This document shows positions 58,687 through 64,000 of a stretch of DNA of 64,000 nt, one piece after another (the first letter of the stretch is position 1; every line of letters begins with the position of its first letter). A program made the position numbers and the translations under genes. This DNA is from Paenibacillus cymbidii. Its GTDB lineage: Bacteria > Bacillota > Bacilli > Paenibacillales > NBRC-103111. Location of the stretch: positions 62,001 through 126,000 of the forward strand of contig NZ_SHLX01000023.1 in NCBI RefSeq assembly GCF_004764705.1. Direction: 5' to 3'. Below the pieces are notes generated by a model. That model made no database searches. It worked only from the letters and a program-made list of their open reading frames with translations, and was not told the origin of the DNA.

Positions 58687-59181
58687 ATGGCAATTGAAGT
58701 GGGCAGCAAGCTGGAAGGCAAAGTGACGGGAATTACTCACTTCGGAGCGTTCGTGGAGCTACCGGAAGGCGGAACCGGTCTTGTTCACATCTCGGAGATC
58801 GCCGACAACTATGTCAAAGACGTCAACGATCATTTGAAGCTGAATGATATGGTGACGGTCAAGGTGATCAATGTGGACAAAGACGGCAAGATCGGCTTGT
58901 CGATCAAGCAAGCGGTCGACCGTCCTGCCGATGCGGCGCCGCGTCCTCCGAGACCTGAACGTCATGGCGGCCCTTATTCCGGCGAGCGTCGCGAAGGCGG
59001 AGGAGGCGGGTTTGGCGGCGGCGGTGGTGGCCGTGGCGGCAGACCGTTCCGCGCGCCGGCTGGCAGACCGTCCTTCGAGGACAAGATGTCGCGCTTCTTG
59101 AAGGACAGCGAAGAGCGCATTTCCTCCCTTAAGAAGAACACCGAAGGCAAGCGCGGCGGCCGCGGGGCCAGACGCGATTGA
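58687..59181 (+). CDS. yabR: YabR, S1-domain RNA-binding protein with Gly/Arg-rich tail
   Basis: 164 residues. The S1 domain (about 1-77) has EGKVTGITHFGAFVELPEG and GLVHISEIADNYVKD. The rest differs from B. subtilis YabR: a proline-rich stretch, then about 25 residues that are mostly Gly with some Arg (about 100-125, RGG-like), and a charged helical end. S1 domains bind single-stranded RNA; the tail probably adds non-specific RNA binding. The ATG at 58687 follows AGGGAGGAAC. Confidence 0.94.
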   Translation: MAIEVGSKLEGKVTGITHFGAFVELPEGGTGLVHISEIADNYVKDVNDHLKLNDMVTVKVINVDKDGKIGLSIKQAVDRPADAAPRPPRPERHGGPYSGERREGGGGGFGGGGGGRGGRPFRAPAGRPSFEDKMSRFLKDSEERISSLKKNTEGKRGGRGARRD

Positions 59182-59189
59182 AGCATATG

Positions 59190-59227
59190 AACCGTACCGG
59201 CAGATGATTGCCGGTACGGTTTTTTTG
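59190..59227 (+). terminator. Intrinsic terminator after yabR
   Basis: Perfect 12-bp stem ACCGTACCGGCA / TGCCGGTACGGT, followed by TTTTTT. Confidence 0.93.
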
Positions 59228-59424
59228 GCATGTAAAGAGTTATACGTTCCCGGGGGAGCGGGAAGCGGAGGCGTGCGTCCGGGAGGCAGGAGCCGAGCGG
59301 CGACAAGCGTTACGACACCGGCTATCGAGCCATGAAAAAAAGCCTCGCTCCAAAAACATCCCAAGAGCGGCTGTCTCTGATTCGCTGACGGGTGCCCGCT
59401 TCTCCACGCATGCGGACGTGCCGC

Positions 59425-59454
59425 TTGACAGCCGCTTTTGCGCTGGTATATACT
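59425..59454 (+). promoter_or_regulatory. Sigma-A promoter of the tRNA gene
   Basis: Perfect TTGACA (59425-59430) and TATACT (59449-59454) with an 18-bp spacer, ending 12 bp before the mature tRNA. The region 59228-59424 holds no gene. Confidence 0.8.
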
Positions 59455-59466
59455 CTTGCTTGTTAT

Positions 59467-59540
59467 GGCGGCGTAGCTCAGCTGGCTAGAGCGTTCGGTT
59501 CATACCCGAAAGGTCGGGGGTTCGACCCCCTCCGCCGCTA
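59467..59540 (+). tRNA. Elongator tRNA-Met (CAT anticodon)
   Basis: A 74-nt cloverleaf: acceptor GGCGGCG, D arm GCTC...GAGC, anticodon stem TTCGG/CCGAA with loop TTCATAC, and T arm GGGGG-TTCGACC. It closely matches the B. subtilis elongator tRNA-Met, including a G1-T72 wobble. It is not the initiator, which has a different acceptor stem. CCA is not encoded. A tRNA-Met at the yabR-spoIIE border also exists in B. subtilis. Confidence 0.97.
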
Positions 59541-59557
59541 TTCATGTTTTATACGGA

Positions 59558-59601
59558 GAACGGCTTGTACCCGGACCGTCGGGTGCAGCCGTTCTTTTTT
59601 C
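59558..59601 (+). terminator. Intrinsic terminator after tRNA-Met
   Basis: Long stem GAACGGCTTGTACCCG / CGGGTGCAGCCGTTC with loop GACCGT, followed by TTTTTT. Confidence 0.9.
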
Positions 59602-59610
59602 TTCGGTTAT

Positions 59611-59676
59611 TGTCGAAAAATTTAAGCAAATCTATCACGCATTCTGACAAACTTCCTGGCGAATCCCTTTTATAAT
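59611..59676 (+). promoter_or_regulatory. spoIIE promoter with Spo0A-box-like site and 21-bp spacer
   Basis: CTGACA (59644-59649) and a perfect TATAAT (59671-59676) are separated by 21 bp, too long for unaided sigma-A but the same unusual spacing reported for B. subtilis spoIIE. TGTCGAA (59611-59617), a Spo0A-box core, lies 27 bp upstream of the -35. Activation by Spo0A with sigma-A is the expected mode. Confidence 0.78.
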
Positions 59677-59712
59677 AGGGCACACACTTCGGTTAGGTGG
59701 TGTCCAAAGCAA

Positions 59713-62208
59713 ATGCCCAATGTAAATCGAACGGAAGAGGCGACGGCAGACGGGAAAGACCAGGTGTTCGCGCGCGCCTACTTATCGCTCAAGCGAGCGT
59801 TGACCGAAAATGCCGTGATGCAAGCCTGGAAGCTGAAACGGATGACGCTTGTGCTGCTGGCAATGGCCTTTCTGCTCGGGCGAGCGACGATTCTGGACCA
59901 GATGTCGCCGTTTGCCATCGCGTTTTTTGCCGTGATTTATTTTCTGCGCAAAGATTTGATTTATTTGACCGGTCTTGCCCTCGTCGCCGGCAGCATCGCC
60001 TCCATGCAGTCGAACGCGGGGTATATCGTGACGGAAATGCTCGTGTTCCTGCTGATCCAGCGGGGACTGGAACGATTCGAGCGTGCGGACATTTCGTTCA
60101 CGCCGTTGCTCGTGTTTGTCTCCACGTTCCTCGTCCAACTTTTCGCGCATGCCGTCGAACTGAAGTTGAGCGGGTACACGTTGATGCTGACCGGCGTCGA
60201 GGCGCTGCTCAGCTTGATTTTGACGCTGATCTTCATCCAGTCGGTGCCGGTTTTCACATTCACCCGCAAGAAGCAGGGGCTGCGCAACGAAGAAATCATT
60301 TGTCTCATTATCCTGCTGGCGTCGGTTATGACGGGAAGCGTCGGCTGGTCTGTGCAAGACGTGACGTTCGAGCATGTGATGTCGCGGTACTTGATTCTTG
60401 TGTTCGCGCTTGTCGGGGGAGCGCCGCTTGGCGCCTCGGTTGGCGTCATCACCGGGCTGATCCTCAGTCTGGCCGATATGCAAGCGGTCATGCAGATGAG
60501 TCTTCTCGCTTTTGCCGGCATGCTGGCGGGTTTGCTGAAAGAGGGGAACCGGCTGGCGGTAGCGTTCGGCATGCTGCTCGGTTCGTCGATTCTGACGATC
60601 TATCTCGACAATCAGTCGCAGATCATGACGTCGACCTGGGAGTCGCTCGCCGCAATCGTGCTGTTCCTGCTTACGCCGCGCAGCTTCGTGCAAGCGCTGG
60701 CGAAATACGTGCCCGGCACGCAGGAAAATTTGAAAACCCATTACGATTACGCCAAACGCGTACGGGAGGTGACGGCAGCGCGGGTGATGCAATTTTCCGA
60801 GGTATTCCGCCAGCTGTCGCGCAGTTTCCTGCAATTGACCGGCGAAGGCGGAGCGGACAAGCGAGAGCAGCAAATCGAGCATTTCATGACCGAGGTGTCG
60901 CATCGGGTATGCACGACCTGCTGGAAGCGCAAGCAATGCTGGAATGGCGAGTTTTATCAAACGTACAAGTACATGACGGAAATGATGAGCGCGATCGAAA
61001 AGAAAGAAACGATGAGCAAAAAAGACGTGCTCCCCGCGTGGAAACAAACGTGCGTGCGCACCGACCAGGTGCTGGATCATTTGAAGGGCCAATTCGTGAT
61101 GTACAAGCACGACCTCCACTGGAAAAAGCAGATCGCCGACAGCCGCCGGCTCGTGGCGGATCAATTGACCGGCGTGTCCCAGGTGATGGAGGATTTGGCC
61201 AAGGAGATCAAACGGGAAGGCATGGCGATGATCGTCCAAGAGGAGCAGATCCGCACGGCGCTGGAGGAGCTGGGCTTGTCGATCCAAAGCATCGACATCA
61301 TCAGCCTCGACGAAGGGAATGTCGAAATCGAGATCGTGCACCGGTATCGCGGCGGCTTTGACGAGTGCCGCAAAATTGTGGCGCCGCTGTTGTCCGACAT
61401 TCTCGGCGAAAATATTGTGGTGAAGCGGGAACAGCCGATCGAGCGGGAGGGCGGCGGCAGTACGGTGACGTTCGGTTCGGCGAAGGAGTTCGAAGTCGAA
61501 ACGGGGGTGGCGGGGGCTGCCAAAGGCGGCGATCTGCTGTCGGGCGACAGCTTCACGACGACGGAGCTCGGCAACGGAAAGTTCGTCGTGGCGCTCAGCG
61601 ACGGCATGGGCAACGGCGAACGGGCGCGGGCCGAAAGCAGCGCGGCGCTGACGATTCTGAAGCAGCTGCTGCAGTCCGGGATGAACGAGAAGCTGGCGGT
61701 GCAGTCGGTCAATTCGGTGCTGATGCTGCGTTCGGTCGATGAAATGTTCGCCACGGTCGACATGGCGCTGATCGATCTGTACAATGCGCGCACCACGTTT
61801 CTGAAAATCGGTTCGACGCCGAGCTTCATCAAGCGGGGCGGCGATGTGCTGCCGGTTACGGCAAGCAATTTGCCGGTCGGCATTCTGGACGATATTGACG
61901 TCGATCTGGTCAGCGTCCAGCTGCTGCCGGGCGACATGCTCATCATGATGACCGACGGCGTCTTCGATGCCCCGGGCATTGCCGTCAACAAGGAGCTGTG
62001 GATGAAGCGCGTCGTCGGCGAAATTCACGAAGAGCGGCCGCAGGAGTTCGCCGACTGCCTGCTGGAGCGGGTGGTGCGCCACATGCAAGGCGATATTATT
62101 GACGACATGACGATTCTCGTCGCCCGCATCGAAAAGTACCAGCCGGCCTGGTCGACGTTCCGCTGGCCGGGCATGGCCCGCCTGGAGCGGCCGAAGACGG
62201 TGAGTTGA
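59713..62208 (+). CDS. spoIIE: SpoIIE, sporulation phosphatase that activates sigma-F
   Basis: 831 residues. The N-terminal third (about 40-340) holds about ten membrane segments; a central region (about 345-600) links FtsZ interaction and oligomerisation; the C-terminal PP2C-type phosphatase domain (about 600-815) has LSDGMGNGERA and MTDGVFDAP metal-site motifs. SpoIIE dephosphorylates SpoIIAA in the forespore. The ATG at 59713 follows AGGTGG. In B. subtilis yabS, yabT and tilS follow; here a sugar transporter follows. Confidence 0.97.
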   Translation: MPNVNRTEEATADGKDQVFARAYLSLKRALTENAVMQAWKLKRMTLVLLAMAFLLGRATILDQMSPFAIAFFAVIYFLRKDLIYLTGLALVAGSIASMQSNAGYIVTEMLVFLLIQRGLERFERADISFTPLLVFVSTFLVQLFAHAVELKLSGYTLMLTGVEALLSLILTLIFIQSVPVFTFTRKKQGLRNEEIICLIILLASVMTGSVGWSVQDVTFEHVMSRYLILVFALVGGAPLGASVGVITGLILSLADMQAVMQMSLLAFAGMLAGLLKEGNRLAVAFGMLLGSSILTIYLDNQSQIMTSTWESLAAIVLFLLTPRSFVQALAKYVPGTQENLKTHYDYAKRVREVTAARVMQFSEVFRQLSRSFLQLTGEGGADKREQQIEHFMTEVSHRVCTTCWKRKQCWNGEFYQTYKYMTEMMSAIEKKETMSKKDVLPAWKQTCVRTDQVLDHLKGQFVMYKHDLHWKKQIADSRRLVADQLTGVSQVMEDLAKEIKREGMAMIVQEEQIRTALEELGLSIQSIDIISLDEGNVEIEIVHRYRGGFDECRKIVAPLLSDILGENIVVKREQPIEREGGGSTVTFGSAKEFEVETGVAGAAKGGDLLSGDSFTTTELGNGKFVVALSDGMGNGERARAESSAALTILKQLLQSGMNEKLAVQSVNSVLMLRSVDEMFATVDMALIDLYNARTTFLKIGSTPSFIKRGGDVLPVTASNLPVGILDDIDVDLVSVQLLPGDMLIMMTDGVFDAPGIAVNKELWMKRVVGEIHEERPQEFADCLLERVVRHMQGDIIDDMTILVARIEKYQPAWSTFRWPGMARLERPKTVS

Positions 62209-62221
62209 GCAAGGCAAATGG

Positions 62222-62285
62222 AACACCCGTTCATTGCGATGGAAGCTGCAGCCGCTGCGCTTCCTCGGGATGGCGGGTGTTTTGT
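62222..62285 (+). terminator. Branched terminator after spoIIE
   Basis: AACACCCG (62222) pairs with CGGGTGTT (62274), with an inner GGAAGC/GCTTCC-like stem; TTTG follows. The rest of the gap to 62565 holds no gene that could be supported. Confidence 0.7.
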
Positions 62286-62565
62286 TATGCCTGCCATGCT
62301 GCAGCCAACCGCGCTGCAAAAAAAACCGATAACTTCCGGCAATTTGACCGATTCGCCGCTGCTAGCGGTCGTTAGCCGGCCATTCGCAATTGAAACCGAT
62401 TGCATCAAATCTCGCCCATATACGCCACAGTCGCCGGCATGGTACAACAAAGCCAGGACGGGAGCCGCCAAACGGCGACAGGATTGCGCCGGCGCCGACG
62501 CAGTCCGGACACTCCCCCCGGATAGACGAAGAAAGCTGTTCCGAAAGGAGGGGGCACCGCGACCG

Positions 62566-63519
62566 ATGAAACCGGAAGGAATCGCAGCAAGAGCAGCTTC
62601 GGGCGGCGGCCGATGGCGTCGCAAGCTTCGCCGGGCGACGGTCAATTACGAGCTGTATTTGTTTGTACTGCCGGCAGTGATCTATTATCTCGTCTTCCAT
62701 TACTGGCCGATGTACGGCGTGCAAATCGCCTTCAAGCAATTCAACCCGGTGCTCGGCATTCAAGGCAGCCCATGGGTGGGGCTGCAGCATTTTATCCGCT
62801 TCGTTCAGGCGCCCAGCTTCCTGGATATTGTCGGCAATACGCTTGGCATCAGCCTGTATTCGCTGCTGGTCGCTTTTCCCGCGCCGATCATCCTGGCGCT
62901 GCTGCTGAACGAAATTCGCAGCCGCAAATTCCGCCGCGTTTTGCAAACGGTTACGTACGCGCCGCATTTTATCTCCATGGTCGTACTGGTCAGCATGATC
63001 ATGATTTTGCTGAATCCGACCTACGGGCTGGCGAATACGCTGCTGGCCGCATTTGGAGCGGAGCCAATCGATTTTATGACCCGGAGCGGATGGTTCAAGT
63101 CGATTTATGTGCTCTCGGACGTGTGGCAAAATGCCGGCTGGAGCTCGATCATCTATTTGGCTGCGCTCGCCGGCATCGATCCCGAGCTGCACGAGGCCGC
63201 CATGATCGACGGCGCGTCGCGGCTGCAGCGCATTCGGCATATTAACATTCCGGGTATTATGCCGACGATGGTCATATTGTTTATATTGGCGATGGGCGGG
63301 GTTATGTCGGTCGGGTTCGAGAAAGTATTTCTGATGCAAAATCCGCTTAATCTGGAGGCGTCGGAAGTGATCTCCACCTACGTTTACAAGGTGGGGCTGC
63401 TGCAGGTGCAGTACAGCTTCTCCGCCGCTGTCGGGCTGTTCAATTCGGTCATCAACTTCGTGCTGCTGCTGATTGTGAACGGAACCGTCAAGCGCATCGG
63501 CCAAACGAGCCTGTGGTGA
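62566..63519 (+). CDS. Sugar ABC transporter permease, LplB type
   Basis: 317 residues with six membrane segments, starting with the family phrase YELYLFVLPAVIYYLVFHYWPMYG (about 24-47). The EAA loop is LHEAAMIDGASRLQRIRHINIP. LplB/YtcP pairs carry complex glycans or rhamnogalacturonan-type sugars in Paenibacillus, with an ATPase encoded elsewhere. The ATG at 62566 follows AAAGGAGGGGG; the long frame upstream is not used. A partner permease follows after 13 bp. Confidence 0.93.
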   Translation: MKPEGIAARAASGGGRWRRKLRRATVNYELYLFVLPAVIYYLVFHYWPMYGVQIAFKQFNPVLGIQGSPWVGLQHFIRFVQAPSFLDIVGNTLGISLYSLLVAFPAPIILALLLNEIRSRKFRRVLQTVTYAPHFISMVVLVSMIMILLNPTYGLANTLLAAFGAEPIDFMTRSGWFKSIYVLSDVWQNAGWSSIIYLAALAGIDPELHEAAMIDGASRLQRIRHINIPGIMPTMVILFILAMGGVMSVGFEKVFLMQNPLNLEASEVISTYVYKVGLLQVQYSFSAAVGLFNSVINFVLLLIVNGTVKRIGQTSLW

Positions 63520-63532
63520 GGAGGGGAAATGC

Positions 63533-64000
63533 ATGAACGAAGCCAAACGTATCCGCAGCAAAGAGGATGTCGTGATCGACGCGGTCGTGTTGACGATCGG
63601 CATTGTGATTCTGATCCTGGTGGCTTATCCTCTTGTGTATATTGTGAGCGCTTCCGTCAGCGATCCGATCCAAGTGACGATGGGCAACGTGTTTTTATGG
63701 CCTAGAGGGTTAACCTGGGAAGGGTATGGCAAAATATTCGAATACCGGGCCATCTGGATCGGATACCGCAACACCTTGTTTTACACCGTAGTCGGCACCA
63801 GTCTCAACGTTTCGTTGACGCTGGCCTGCGCCTATGCGCTGTCGCGGCGGGATTTTGCCGGACGCCATGCGATTACGCTGCTGATGACGTTCACCTTGTT
63901 TTTTGGCGGCGGGCTGATCCCGACCTACCTGGTCATCAAGCAGCTTGGACTGATCAACACCGTGTGGGCGCTGCTGCTGCCAAACGCCATGTCCGTATGG
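63533..64000 (+). CDS. Carbohydrate ABC transporter permease, YtcP type (3' partial)
   Basis: The first 156 residues are inside the window and the gene runs off the end. The start is MNEAKRIRSKEDVVIDAVVL, then a membrane segment and YPLVYIVSASVSDP. The central TLACAYALSRRDF and TLFFGGGLIPTYLVIKQLGL are typical of YtcP. The ATG at 63533 follows GAGGGGAA; an ATG at 63529 is in another frame. It is the partner of the LplB-type permease upstream. Confidence 0.9.
   Translation, partial: MNEAKRIRSKEDVVIDAVVLTIGIVILILVAYPLVYIVSASVSDPIQVTMGNVFLWPRGLTWEGYGKIFEYRAIWIGYRNTLFYTVVGTSLNVSLTLACAYALSRRDFAGRHAITLLMTFTLFFGGGLIPTYLVIKQLGLINTVWALLLPNAMSVW

Noticed and set aside
59228..59424. A second RNA gene next to tRNA-Met
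   Set aside because: No other cloverleaf or conserved RNA structure was visible in the gap between yabR and the tRNA promoter.

Overview
The window looks like the chromosome of a high-GC, spore-forming member of the Paenibacillaceae (Paenibacillus/Cohnella type). The evidence is: (1) a block of sporulation and housekeeping genes in nearly the Bacillus subtilis order from csfB to spoIIE; (2) YesM/YesN-type two-component regulators with large sugar ABC transport gene sets, typical of Paenibacillaceae; (3) strong G/C third positions, which create many long false ORFs on the opposite strand. No origin, phage, insertion sequence or CRISPR array was seen.

Bases 1-20183 are an accessory carbohydrate region. 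It starts with the C-terminal part of an ABC exporter fused to a cyclic-nucleotide-binding domain. A run of ten genes on the minus strand follows (14796 down to 1250): a lipoprotein solute-binding protein, a giant solute-binding protein with carbohydrate-binding-like modules, two permeases, a beta-propeller/TPR membrane protein, a YIP1-family membrane protein, a DUF5696-like lipoprotein, two more permeases and a small membrane protein. No ATPase gene accompanies these four permeases. Divergent to the run are a third solute-binding-like protein, a YesM-type kinase and a YesN-type regulator (15106-20183), the likely sensing module. Palindromic and tandem repeats then separate this region from the core.

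Bases 20776-62208 are the conserved core: gin, a YaaO-type decarboxylase, tmk, darA, yaaR, holB, ricT, yabA, trmN6-like, rsmI, abrB(-), an HD hydrolase, tatD, ecsA/ecsB-like (-), a riboswitch-controlled yabE, rnmV, rsmA, yabG, veg, sspF, ispE, purR, ridA, spoVG, glmU, ctc, pth, fin, mfd, a PrsA-like foldase, spoVT, spoVB/yabM, mazG, hup, rqcP, yabP, yabQ, divIC, yabR, tRNA-Met and spoIIE. Compared with B. subtilis, yazA, metG and prs are missing from their usual places. Additions are the HD hydrolase, the ecsAB-like pair and the foldase. Many regulatory signals are readable: sigma-A, sigma-G and sigma-H type promoters, Spo0A-box-like sites at abrB and spoIIE, a 21-bp-spaced spoIIE promoter, tandem veg promoters and numerous intrinsic terminators.

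After spoIIE the core order stops and a second sugar transporter operon begins (LplB-like then YtcP-like permease, the latter cut by the window end).

The most unusual signals are non-coding: a leader of about 70 nt shared by darA and ctc, a c-di-AMP riboswitch in the same neighbourhood as the c-di-AMP receptor gene darA, a family of small palindromes at four intergenic sites, and an eight-copy 20-bp tandem array.
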